The notes beneath the pieces are model-generated. The model saw nothing but the letters and a program-made list of their open reading frames with translations, had not been told where the DNA came from and ran no database searches. This document shows positions 1 to 6,713 of a stretch of 9,430 nt of DNA, piece after piece (position 1 is the first letter of the stretch; each line of letters opens with the position of its first letter). Location of the stretch: contig JAGWRL010000250.1 of assembly GCA_028876585.1 (NCBI GenBank), positions 1 to 9,430 of the forward strand. Direction: 5' to 3'. The DNA is from Pseudomonadota bacterium (GTDB taxonomy: Bacteria; Pseudomonadota; Alphaproteobacteria; Rhizobiales; Beijerinckiaceae). Position numbers and translations under genes: made by a program.

Positions 1-474
1 AATGATCAGCGGCACGCGGTGGACGACGTCTCGGTCGAGTTCTGGGACCAGACGCAGAACGTCAACCTGCGGCATCAATTCTTCGCCGCGCAAGCCGTGC
101 GCGCGCAGATGCGCGAACTCGGCGGCGGTTCGATCATCAACCTGTCCTCGATCGCGTGGCGTTTCGGGGCGGGCGAGATGCCCGCTTATGCGACCGCGAA
201 GGCGGCGGTGCTGGGGTTGACGCGCGCGTTGGCGCGCGCGTTTGGGCCTGACGACATCCGCGTCAACGCGATCGAGCCGGGCGCGGTGATGACGGAGCGG
301 CAGCGGCAACTTTGGTACAGGACGGAGGCGTCGGTGCAGACGATGGTTGAGCGGCAGTTGTTGCGCCATGTGCTGCTCGGCGAGGAAATCGCCCGCATGG
401 CGCTGTTTCTGGCCGCCGACGACAGCCGCATGATCACCAAACAAAGTTTCACGGTCGATGCGGGGCTGCGATGA
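1..474 (+). CDS. SDR-family sugar dehydrogenase (XylB-like), 5'-truncated by window edge
   Basis: Short-chain dehydrogenase/reductase, probably oxidising a sugar or polyol with NAD(P)+ in the cytoplasm. The reading frame is open from the first base, so the gene starts upstream; the visible part is 157 residues of a usual ~250, and the Rossmann TGxxxGxG segment is outside the window. The fragment begins at the NDQRH stretch that follows the SDR NAG motif, then shows the helix Asn (VNLR, N22 of the fragment), the catalytic Ser in INLSS (S50) and YATAK (Y63, K67). The catalytic residues look intact. NDxRH, YW/FWD, VNLRH, the SIxW turn and RALAR-GPDDIRV resemble, from memory, the Caulobacter D-xylose dehydrogenase XylB subgroup; the substrate cannot be read off. 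It overlaps the next gene by ATGA, implying translational coupling. A GTG at 19 is only an internal valine codon. Confidence 0.88.
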   Translation, partial: NDQRHAVDDVSVEFWDQTQNVNLRHQFFAAQAVRAQMRELGGGSIINLSSIAWRFGAGEMPAYATAKAAVLGLTRALARAFGPDDIRVNAIEPGAVMTERQRQLWYRTEASVQTMVERQLLRHVLLGEEIARMALFLAADDSRMITKQSFTVDAGLR

Positions 475-1463
475 CGCGGCGGGCGGATTCATTCGTATTC
501 GGGCTCAATCCCTATGGGCTCACTTATCACCTTGGGTTGCAGGGCGCTGGTGGGCCGCGCGCCAACCCGAATGGCGCGGGGCTGGAGGGTTTCATCGCGC
601 TTTGCGTCGAATTGGGCGCGCGCGCGATCGAATTGTTTGATCCGTGGCTGCGCGCGCTGAGCGACGCCGAATTGGCGGGTTTGAAGCGACGGCTCGACAC
701 ACTCGGACTGACGCCGATCGTCAGCTGGGGCCTGATGATGGGGCCGTTCGAGAGCGCGCTGCGCTCGGCGCGGGCGCTCGATGCGGCGACGATCCGCTGT
801 GGGTTGACGACGGTGTTGTGCGGCGACCGCGAGATGCTGGGCGACAAATGGCCGGAATTGGTCGCCGATGTGCGCGGGGCGTTGCGGCGATATGGTCCGA
901 TCGTCGCCGACGAGGGGCGGGTGCTCGCGATCGAGAATCATCAGGATTTCGGCAGCGAGGAACTGGCGGGTTTTTGCGAGGAGACGCGCGGAATTGGCGT
1001 CTGCGTCGACGCCGGCAACACCTTTCCGGTCGCCGAGGCGCCGATGGATTTCTATGCGCGCGTGGCGCCTCATGTGCGTCACGTGCATCTCAAGGACTAT
1101 CGCGTCCAATTCACCGATCAGGGCTATCGGCTTGTGCGCTGCGCGATCGGCGACGGCGCGGTTCCGATCGCCGAGATGCTCGATCTATTCGCGGCGCATC
1201 AGCCAAAGTTGACCGCAGTGCTGGAGCCCGGCGCGCTGGAGGCGCGCCACGTGCGCTTGTTGCGGCCGGACTGGTGGCGCCTCTATCCGCCCAAGAGCGC
1301 GGAGGCGCTGGCGCGTTGCCTCGCGGCGGCGCGCGTCAACCATCTCGCCGAGGATGCGGATTTCCGCACGCCTTGGGAGACGGGCGACGACGCGTCGCTG
1401 GTCGATTACGAGCTGGCGATGATCCGCCGCAGCGCGGCCAACATGCGCGGCTTGGGTTTATAA
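471..1463 (+). CDS. sugar phosphate isomerase/epimerase-like TIM-barrel protein
   Basis: A 330-residue protein of the xylose isomerase-like / AP-endonuclease-2 TIM-barrel superfamily, whose members isomerise or epimerise sugars, keto-sugars or inositol derivatives using a divalent metal. Four likely metal ligands lie at the expected strand ends: E155 (AIENHQD), D180 (CVDAGN), H206 (HVHLKDY) and E252 (VLEPG). An early strand carries ARAIELFDPW (50-59). The start is the ATG in the ATGA overlap with the upstream dehydrogenase stop; there is no strong ribosome site of its own, consistent with coupling. After the last ligand about 78 residues continue (WWRLYPP near 268-274), longer than the compact barrels of many relatives. 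Context suggests it works on the product of the upstream dehydrogenase. Family confidence is high; substrate unknown. A 3-keto-glycoside hydratase/epimerase or a plain sugar isomerase role are both possible. Confidence 0.85.
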   Translation: MTRRADSFVFGLNPYGLTYHLGLQGAGGPRANPNGAGLEGFIALCVELGARAIELFDPWLRALSDAELAGLKRRLDTLGLTPIVSWGLMMGPFESALRSARALDAATIRCGLTTVLCGDREMLGDKWPELVADVRGALRRYGPIVADEGRVLAIENHQDFGSEELAGFCEETRGIGVCVDAGNTFPVAEAPMDFYARVAPHVRHVHLKDYRVQFTDQGYRLVRCAIGDGAVPIAEMLDLFAAHQPKLTAVLEPGALEARHVRLLRPDWWRLYPPKSAEALARCLAAARVNHLAEDADFRTPWETGDDASLVDYELAMIRRSAANMRGLGL

Positions 1464-1482
1464 GAGAAGCGCAGCAAACATC

Positions 1483-1487
1483 GGGAG
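1483..1487 (+). promoter_or_regulatory. Shine-Dalgarno site deciding a TTG start
   Basis: GGGAG lies 7 bases before the TTG at 1495. No ATG or GTG with comparable spacing is in frame nearby, and the TTG places the SDR N-terminus exactly before the first beta strand, so this site supports the TTG. Confidence 0.6.
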
Positions 1488-1494
1488 AAGCGAG

Positions 1495-2304
1495 TTGACT
1501 GGAGAACTCAGCGGCAAGACCGCGTTCGTCACGGGATCGGGGCGCGGGCTCGGACGCGCGATGGCGGAAAAACTCGCCGCGCTCGGGGCGAATGTCGCGA
1601 TTCACGATATTGATTGGACCGCGCCGGCCAAATATGGTGAGGCGTCCGATCTCGACGCTGTGACGCGAGAACTTGCGCGCCATGGCGGCAAGGTGTGCGC
1701 GGTCCACGGCAATATCGGCGACAAGGCGGCGGTCGCGCAGATGAAACGCACGATCGCCGAGAAGCTCGGGTCGGTGCATATCTTGGTCAATTGCGCCGGC
1801 GGCGACATCGGCGCGGCGGGCGGCAAGCCCAACCCGAACAATGCGCTCGACATCTCGTTCGAGGACATCAAGGTGCTGACTGAGAATAATCTGATCGGCA
1901 CCATGCTGGTGTGTCAGGCTTTCGTGCCGGAGATGAAGGCGGCGGGGTCGGGCTCGGTGGTCAATATAGCTTCCGTCGCGGCGCATATGGGTTGCTCGCC
2001 GGAAGTGGTCTATTCGACCTTGAAGGCCGGGGTCGTGCATTACACCCGGTGTCTGGCCAAGGAGTTGCTGGATGACGGCGTGCGCGTCAACGCGGTCAGC
2101 CCCGGACCAACCAAGACCGCGCGCTTTCAGGCGACGCGCGTGGTTGACGCCAAGCGGATGGACGCGGAGCAGAAATCGTTCAACCGCTACGCCGAGCCCG
2201 ACGAAATCGCGGAAGCGGTGGCGTTTCTCGCCGGGCCGCGCGCGAAATTCATCAACGGGCAGGTGTTGCGGGTCGACGGCGGCCTGTCGCTGTTCGCGGG
2301 CTGA
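1495..2304 (+). CDS. SDR-family NAD(P)-dependent oxidoreductase
   Basis: Complete 269-residue classical short-chain dehydrogenase, cytoplasmic, reducing or oxidising a hydroxyl/keto group with NAD(P)(H). Motifs in order: nucleotide-binding TGSGRGLG (13-20); an acidic residue after beta-2 (HDID, D38), which in this family usually favours NAD+; NCAGG (99-103) in place of the usual NNAG; an Asn pair in helix 4 (N131/N132); NIAS with catalytic S160; YSTLK with Y173 and K177; then SPGPTKT (202-208) and a C-terminal VDGGLS. A loop rich in Gly, Pro and Asn (about 104-118) follows the NCAG motif. It starts with TTG, supported by GGGAG 7 bases upstream. It lies 31 bases after the TIM-barrel gene on the same strand, probably one operon, and ends 6 bases from the convergent alpha/beta hydrolase. 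Substrate unknown; the name given to close relatives in databases is likely to be generic. Confidence 0.88.
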   Translation: MTGELSGKTAFVTGSGRGLGRAMAEKLAALGANVAIHDIDWTAPAKYGEASDLDAVTRELARHGGKVCAVHGNIGDKAAVAQMKRTIAEKLGSVHILVNCAGGDIGAAGGKPNPNNALDISFEDIKVLTENNLIGTMLVCQAFVPEMKAAGSGSVVNIASVAAHMGCSPEVVYSTLKAGVVHYTRCLAKELLDDGVRVNAVSPGPTKTARFQATRVVDAKRMDAEQKSFNRYAEPDEIAEAVAFLAGPRAKFINGQVLRVDGGLSLFAG

Positions 2305-2310
2305 CGCGGC

Positions 2311-3234
2311 TCAGGCGTTTGACCAATCTCGCACGCGCGCGAGCCAGGCGATGAGGTCGCGCGTGACCTCGTCGCGGTTGACGTCGTTGAGCGTTTCGTG
2401 GCGGGCGTCGGGATAGATCTTGGCGGTCACGCTGAGCCCCGCGTCGCGATAGACGTCGAGCAGACCTTGCAGTTTGGCGCCGACGGGATCGCGCGCTCCG
2501 CTGAACACATAGATCGGCAGCGTCTTGGGTATGCGCGCGGCGAGGCGCGGCGAGGCGAGATCGGCCAGCGCGCCGACGAGATCGGCGGCAAGTTGGTTGG
2601 TGAGGCGAAAGCCGCACAAGGGGTCGGCGACATATTTGTCGACCTCGGCGTGATCGCGCGACAACCAATCATAGGGCGTGCGGGCAGGGCGGAACGGCTT
2701 GTTCTGTTCGCCAAACAGCAGCGCTTGCACGAGCGGGCTTTTGCCTCTCGGGCCGAGCCGCCAGCGCTCGAAGGCGACGATCCGTTTGCCCAGCGGCAGG
2801 ATCGCCGGCGGCGGGCCGGAGGTGCCCGACAGCACGGCGGCGGCGAGGTCGGCGCCGCGCTCGGCGATATAGGTCTGGCCGAGAAACGAGCCCATGGAAT
2901 GGCCGAGAAACACGCGAGGGAGACCGGGGAGATCGCCGCCGATGCGTGCGGCGACCGCGTCGATGTCGTCGAGCAACTTGCGCCAACCATCTGTCTCGGC
3001 GAAGAAGCCGAGATCGGCGGCGACGCAGTTCGGCCCGTGGCCGCGATGGTCATGCGCGTAGACGGCGTAACCCTGCGCCGTCAGCGCCTCGGCGAGGCGC
3101 GCGTAGCGGGCGGAATGTTCGGCCAGACCGTGCGCGATCTGCACCACGGCTTTCGCCGCCGCATCCGGGCGCCAGACGCGGGTGAAGATCGCGTGGCCGT
3201 CTGGCCTCGGGATGGTTGTGGTTTCGGCTTGCAT
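2311..3234 (-). CDS. alpha/beta hydrolase, monoglyceride lipase / lysophospholipase-like
   Basis: A 307-residue serine hydrolase of the Hydrolase_4 (S33-like) group, which includes monoacylglycerol lipases and lysophospholipase L2; expected to hydrolyse small lipid or carboxylic esters. Seen in the sequence: oxyanion HG at 35-36 (IAHGLAEHS), HDHRGHG at 61-67, nucleophile elbow GHSMGS with S113, acid D249 in FSGARDP and base H279 in ARHETLND, so the triad is complete and correctly spaced. No signal peptide or membrane segment is evident, so it is probably cytoplasmic. The ATG at 3234 has GGAGGGG (complement of 3240-3246) 5 bases upstream. It lies 55 bases downstream of arfB on the same strand and may be cotranscribed. 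Natural substrate not determinable. Confidence 0.87.
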   Translation of the reverse strand: MQAETTTIPRPDGHAIFTRVWRPDAAAKAVVQIAHGLAEHSARYARLAEALTAQGYAVYAHDHRGHGPNCVAADLGFFAETDGWRKLLDDIDAVAARIGGDLPGLPRVFLGHSMGSFLGQTYIAERGADLAAAVLSGTSGPPPAILPLGKRIVAFERWRLGPRGKSPLVQALLFGEQNKPFRPARTPYDWLSRDHAEVDKYVADPLCGFRLTNQLAADLVGALADLASPRLAARIPKTLPIYVFSGARDPVGAKLQGLLDVYRDAGLSVTAKIYPDARHETLNDVNRDEVTRDLIAWLARVRDWSNA

Positions 3235-3289
3235 GCACGCCCCTCCGCGACAACGCTAGTTCGCGCCGGCGCTTATGCCAAGCGACGGT

Positions 3290-3703
3290 TCACTCCTCGC
3301 CCGCGCGTCCTCGCAGCGCCTTGATGTCGCCGCGCCGCCCCTTGGCCTCTAACCGGCGTTTCTTCGAGGCGAGCGTCGGCCGGGTCGGGCGGCGCGGTTT
3401 GTCGCGATGGGCGGCGCGTTCGATCAGCGCGGCGAGGCGGGCGCGCGCGTCCTCGCGGTTGCGCGGCTGGCTGGCGAAGCGTTGCGCGAAAATGACGATC
3501 ACGCCATCTTGAGTCGCGCGCGAGCCGGCGAGGTGGATCAGCTTTTCCGCGATCTCGACCGGCAGGCCGGGCGAACGGCGGGCGTCGAAGCGCAACTCGA
3601 CCGCGGTCGAGACCTTGTTGACGTTCTGCCCGCCCGGCCCCGAGGCGCGGGCGAAGGTTTCGATCAGTTCGCGCTCGTCGATGAGAAAATTGCCGACCTG
3701 CAT
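3290..3703 (-). CDS. arfB: alternative ribosome-rescue factor / peptidyl-tRNA hydrolase ArfB
   Basis: A 137-residue release-factor-like protein (ArfB, formerly YaeJ, domain I of class-1 release factors). It enters stalled ribosomes lacking a stop codon and hydrolyses the peptidyl-tRNA ester. The signature is ASGPGGQNVNK with the catalytic GGQ at 24-26, followed by STAVELRFD. The C-terminal tail from about residue 95 is Arg/Lys-rich (RRPTRPTLASKKRRLEAKGRR), the part that in known ArfB reads the empty mRNA channel. Length matches the family (about 140). The ATG at 3703 is chosen because GAGGGG lies 6 bases upstream and the family begins with a short MxV/Ixxx-IDE strand; an in-frame ATG at 3727 would add 8 residues but has no ribosome site. 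Divergent from xsc; the hydrolase gene follows downstream. Confidence 0.93.
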   Translation of the reverse strand: MQVGNFLIDERELIETFARASGPGGQNVNKVSTAVELRFDARRSPGLPVEIAEKLIHLAGSRATQDGVIVIFAQRFASQPRNREDARARLAALIERAAHRDKPRRPTRPTLASKKRRLEAKGRRGDIKALRGRAGEE

Positions 3704-3767
3704 GCTCTTCCCCTCACCTCGCCGCATCGGCTACAGGTCGTAGGCACGACGAACAAGGCGCCACCGC
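3704..3767. promoter_or_regulatory. divergent arfB/xsc intergenic region with short inverted repeat
   Basis: These 64 bases separate the divergent arfB and xsc starts, so signals for both must lie here or extend into the coding ends. I see no convincing -35/-10 pair. A perfect inverted repeat GTCGT-AGGC-ACGAC sits at 3737-3750, ending 17 bases before the xsc ATG; it could be an operator half-site pair or a small leader hairpin. The ribosome site for xsc is weak (AAGG at 3755-3758). Confidence 0.4.
3710..3715 (-). promoter_or_regulatory. Shine-Dalgarno site deciding the arfB start
   Basis: Read on the minus strand this is GAGGGG, 6 bases before the ATG at 3703. It favours that start over the ATG at 3727, which has no purine-rich site upstream. 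Confidence 0.6.
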
Positions 3768-5534
3768 ATGAAAATGACCACCGAGGAAGCGTTCATCAAG
3801 GTGCTGCAAGCGCACGGGATCGAACATGCGTTCGGCATCATCGGTTCGGCGATGATGCCGGTCAGCGACCTGTTCCCGAAGGCCGGCATCACGTTCTGGG
3901 ATTGCGCGCACGAATCCAACGCCGGCATAATGGCCGACGGCTACGCCCGCGCCACGGGGAAAATGGCGCTGGCGGTGGCGCAGAACGGGCCGGGCGTCAC
4001 CGGTTTCGTCACCGCGATGAAGACGGCCTATTGGAACCATACGCCGCTGCTGCTGGTGACGCCGCAGGCCGCCAACAAGACGATGGGGCAGGGCGGCTTC
4101 CAGGAGGCGCCGCAGATGGCGCTGTTTCAGGACATGGTGGGCTATCAGGAGGAGGTGCGCGACGCCTCGCGCATGGCCGAAGTCCTGAACCGCGTGATCC
4201 TCAAGGCGTGGCGAATGCGGGCGCCGGCGCAGATCAACGTGCCGCGCGATTTCTGGACCCAGGTTATCGACGTCGACCTGCCGGCGATCGTGCGGTTCGA
4301 GCCGCCGGCGGGCGGCGAGGCGGCGATCGCGGCGGCGGCCAAGCTGCTGTCGGACGCGGCCTTCCCCGTCATCATCTCCGGCGCCGGCGTGGTGCTGGGC
4401 GAGGCGATCGCCGAGACCGCGGCTTTGGCCGAGCGGCTCGACGCGCCGGTCTGCTCCGGCTACCAGCACAACGATTCGTTTCCCGGCTCGCACCGGCTGC
4501 ACGCCGGGCCGCTCGGCTATAACGGCTCGAAGGCGGCGATGGAGTTGATCGCCAAGGCCGACGTCGTGCTGGCGCTCGGCACGCGGCTCAACCCGTTCTC
4601 GACGCTGCCGGGCTATGGGATCGACTACTGGCCTGGCGCGGCGAAAATCATCCAGGTTGACGTCAACCCCGACCGGATCGGTCTGACCAAGCGGATCGAC
4701 GTCGGCGTCTGCGGCGACGCGAAGCGGGTGGCGGCCTCGCTGTTGGCGGCGCTGTCCAGCAACGCGGGCGAGCGCGACCGCGCGGCGCGGCGGGCGACGA
4801 TCCATCAGACAAAGTCCGCCTGGGCGCAGCAGCTCACCTCGATGGACCACGAGGACGACGATCCCGGCACCACCTGGAACGCCCGCGCTCGCGCGAAGGA
4901 CCCTGACTTGATGACGCCTAGGCAGGCGTGGCGGGCGATCCAGCGCGCGCTGCCGAGGGAGGCGATCATCTCCTCCGACATCGGCAACAATTGCGCCATC
5001 GGCAACGCCTATCCGACCTTCGAGCAGGGCCGCAAATATCTGGCGCCGGGCCTGTTCGGGCCGTGCGGCTACGGCTTCCCCGCCATCGTCGGGGCTAAGA
5101 TTGGCTGCCCCGATACGCCAGTGATCGGTTTTGCTGGCGACGGCGCGTTCGGCATTTCCATGAACGAGATGACGGCGCTCGGTCGCGAAGGCTGGCCGGC
5201 GATCACGATGGTGATCTTCCGAAATCTCCAATGGGGCGCCGAGAAGCGCAACACGACGCTGTGGTACGACGACAATTTCGTCGGCACCGAACTGAACCCG
5301 AAAGTGAGCTACGCCGGCATCGCCCAGGCTTGCGGCTTTGTCGGCAAGCGCGTCGATGCCACGGCGGCGCTGGAGGCGGCGTTGCGCGAGGCGGTGGAGG
5401 CGCAAGGGCGCGGCGTGACGACCTTCATCGAAGTGATGCTCAACCAGGAGCTAGGCGAGCCGTTCCGCCGCGACGCGATGAAGAAACCGCAGGTGGTGGC
5501 GGGGGTCCGGCGCGAGGACATGCGGCGGCAGTAG
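3768..5534 (+). CDS. xsc: sulfoacetaldehyde acetyltransferase
   Basis: Thiamine-diphosphate enzyme that converts sulfoacetaldehyde plus phosphate to acetyl phosphate plus sulfite, the desulfonation step shared by taurine, isethionate and other C2-sulfonate pathways; cytoplasmic. The 588 residues match the family (about 580-600). The N-terminal pyrimidine-binding domain has the catalytic Glu in CAHES (E49); the middle domain spans roughly 190-330; the C-terminal domain has the ThDP/Mg2+ motif GDG at 457-459 with the closing Asn in FRNLQWG (N486). Stretches I recognise as typical of Xsc, not of acetolactate synthase or oxalyl-CoA decarboxylase, are FGIIGSAMMPVSDLFPKAG, INVPRDFWTQVID and EKRNTTLWYDDNF. 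The first ATG fits the MKMTTEEAF start of relatives. It stands alone on its strand: no pta, tau genes, sulfite exporter or regulator is adjacent. A hairpin follows at once. Confidence 0.95.
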   Translation: MKMTTEEAFIKVLQAHGIEHAFGIIGSAMMPVSDLFPKAGITFWDCAHESNAGIMADGYARATGKMALAVAQNGPGVTGFVTAMKTAYWNHTPLLLVTPQAANKTMGQGGFQEAPQMALFQDMVGYQEEVRDASRMAEVLNRVILKAWRMRAPAQINVPRDFWTQVIDVDLPAIVRFEPPAGGEAAIAAAAKLLSDAAFPVIISGAGVVLGEAIAETAALAERLDAPVCSGYQHNDSFPGSHRLHAGPLGYNGSKAAMELIAKADVVLALGTRLNPFSTLPGYGIDYWPGAAKIIQVDVNPDRIGLTKRIDVGVCGDAKRVAASLLAALSSNAGERDRAARRATIHQTKSAWAQQLTSMDHEDDDPGTTWNARARAKDPDLMTPRQAWRAIQRALPREAIISSDIGNNCAIGNAYPTFEQGRKYLAPGLFGPCGYGFPAIVGAKIGCPDTPVIGFAGDGAFGISMNEMTALGREGWPAITMVIFRNLQWGAEKRNTTLWYDDNFVGTELNPKVSYAGIAQACGFVGKRVDATAALEAALREAVEAQGRGVTTFIEVMLNQELGEPFRRDAMKKPQVVAGVRREDMRRQ

Positions 5535-5556
5535 GGGGCGCCGCCGCCCCCGATTT
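5534..5556 (+). terminator. candidate intrinsic terminator after xsc
   Basis: A 7-bp perfect GC stem pairs 5534-5540 (GGGGGCG) with 5545-5551 (CGCCCCC) around a 4-base loop, starting at the last base of the xsc stop codon. It is followed by only a short GATTT, so the T tract is weak; it may be a partial or Rho-assisted terminator. On the opposite strand it has no T tract, so it suits xsc better than the convergent dctP. Confidence 0.5.
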
Positions 5557-5580
5557 GACGCGGGCCGCGCCGTCACGCCC

Positions 5581-6597
5581 TCACGGCAGCCCGCCGCCGC
5601 TCGCTTCGGCGAGCAGGCTCCAGGCCGCGTCGCCGTATTTGGCTTGCCAGCCCTTGTAGAACCCGGCGGCGATCAGCTTTTCGCGGAACGGCGCCGGATC
5701 GACGTCGTTGACCTGCATGCCCAAACCCTCCAGCGTCTTGCCGAGATCGTTGTTGAGCTTTTCGGCGGCGGCGCGCTGGTCGAGCGCGGAGCGGTTGATC
5801 TCGCGCACGACGATGTCGCGATCCTCGGGCTTCAGCCGGTCGAGCGCGCGGGCGTTCGCCAGCACCCAATAGCCGTCCCACATATGTTTGGTGCGGCTCA
5901 AATATTTCTGCACCTCGTAGAGCTTGGCGGTGTCGATGACCACCATCGGGTTTTCCTGCGCGTCGACGATATGCGTTTGCAACGCGGAATAGACCTCGTT
6001 GAAATTGATGCTCGCGGGCGAGGCGCCGAGCGCCAGAAACATGCTGGTCCACAACGGGCTCACCGGCACGCGAATGCGCATGCCGCTCAGGTCCTCGGGC
6101 TTGACGATCGGCTTCACGCTGTTGGTGACGTTGCGGAAGCCGTTGTCCCAGATGCGCTCCATCGCGATGATGCCGCGCTTGGCGACGTCGGCGCGCACCA
6201 GCGCGCCGAGCTTGCCGTCCATCGCCGCCCAGACCTGCGGGTAGTCCTTGAAGGCGAAGCCGATGCCGTTGATCGAGGCGACCGGCACCAGCGTGGCGAG
6301 GATGAGGCCGGAGCAACAGAACAACTCGATTGCGCCCGAGCGGATCTGGCTCAGCATGTCGGTGTCGGAGCCAAGCTGGCTCGACGGGAAGATCTGCACT
6401 TCGACACGGCCGCCGGTGGCCTCGCGGATGCGCGCCGAGGCGGCGGCGGCGTGCACGTTCATCGGGTGCGTCAACGGCATGTTGTTGCCGAGCTTGAAGG
6501 AGAATTCGGCGGCGCCGGCCGGCCGCGTCAGCACGGCGGGGAGCGGCAGCGCGGCCAGCGCGCCGCCGACCAGGGCGCGGCGAGAGATGCAGGACAT
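5581..6597 (-). CDS. TRAP transporter solute-binding protein, DctP family
   Basis: Periplasmic ligand-capturing subunit of a tripartite ATP-independent (TRAP) transporter; 338 residues, the usual length. The N-terminus has SRRALVGGA (5-13), a twin-arginine-type signal, then a hydrophobic stretch and an AGA signal-peptidase site (A27-A29). The mature part has the DctP pattern: LGNNMPLTHP, SQLGSDTDML (74-83), then SGMRIRVP with R176 at the position of the conserved carboxylate-binding Arg, and DAQENP (212-217) with the conserved Asn. AAGGAGG 5 bases before the ATG gives a strong ribosome site. No DctQ or DctM membrane subunit is adjacent, so it is an orphan here or its partners lie elsewhere. 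It converges on xsc with 46 bases between. Ligand unknown; a carboxylate or sulfonate is plausible. I give no symbol because dctP would imply a substrate. Confidence 0.92.
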   Translation of the reverse strand: MSCISRRALVGGALAALPLPAVLTRPAGAAEFSFKLGNNMPLTHPMNVHAAAASARIREATGGRVEVQIFPSSQLGSDTDMLSQIRSGAIELFCCSGLILATLVPVASINGIGFAFKDYPQVWAAMDGKLGALVRADVAKRGIIAMERIWDNGFRNVTNSVKPIVKPEDLSGMRIRVPVSPLWTSMFLALGASPASINFNEVYSALQTHIVDAQENPMVVIDTAKLYEVQKYLSRTKHMWDGYWVLANARALDRLKPEDRDIVVREINRSALDQRAAAEKLNNDLGKTLEGLGMQVNDVDPAPFREKLIAAGFYKGWQAKYGDAAWSLLAEASGGGLP

Positions 6598-6602
6598 GGT
6601 TT

Positions 6603-6609
6603 CCTCCTT
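6603..6609 (-). promoter_or_regulatory. strong Shine-Dalgarno site of the TRAP binding protein
   Basis: Reads AAGGAGG on the minus strand, 5 bases before the ATG at 6597. It is the best ribosome site in the window, in keeping with the high expression expected of a periplasmic binding protein. Confidence 0.65.
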
Positions 6610-6610
6610 G

Positions 6611-6630
6611 GCGCGCGGCTCTCAGCGCGC
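6611..6630. repeat. small inverted repeat in the binding-protein leader
   Basis: GCGCGC at 6611-6616 and again at 6625-6630 (each self-complementary) flank an 8-base spacer just upstream of the ribosome site of the TRAP binding protein. Transcribed, it could form a 6-bp leader hairpin. In GC-rich DNA such a repeat can arise by chance. Confidence 0.3.
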
Positions 6631-6713
6631 GAAATCGTTATCGGCGCAGCGGCTTCCCTTGCAGCCCCACCGCCCTCCGCCAGTCTAGCATGTCACGCCG
6701 CGCCGCCAAGGCG

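Noticed and set aside
219..240. Alternating GC run resembling a repeat.
   Set aside because: It encodes the normal TRALARA segment of the SDR; explained by codon choice.
644..1498. A 284-codon plus-strand frame overlapping the TIM-barrel gene in another phase.
   Set aside because: Arg-rich translation without motifs, while the other phase has the full metal site.
2398..3324. A 308-codon plus-strand frame opposite the alpha/beta hydrolase.
   Set aside because: The minus strand has a complete catalytic triad and a ribosome site; the plus frame has only Arg/Gly/Ala-rich sequence.
3714..5405. A 563-codon open frame antisense to xsc.
   Set aside because: It mirrors the codon structure of the well-supported xsc gene; its translation is Arg/His/Ala/Gly-rich with no domain and no ribosome site. 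Long antisense frames are common in GC-rich DNA.
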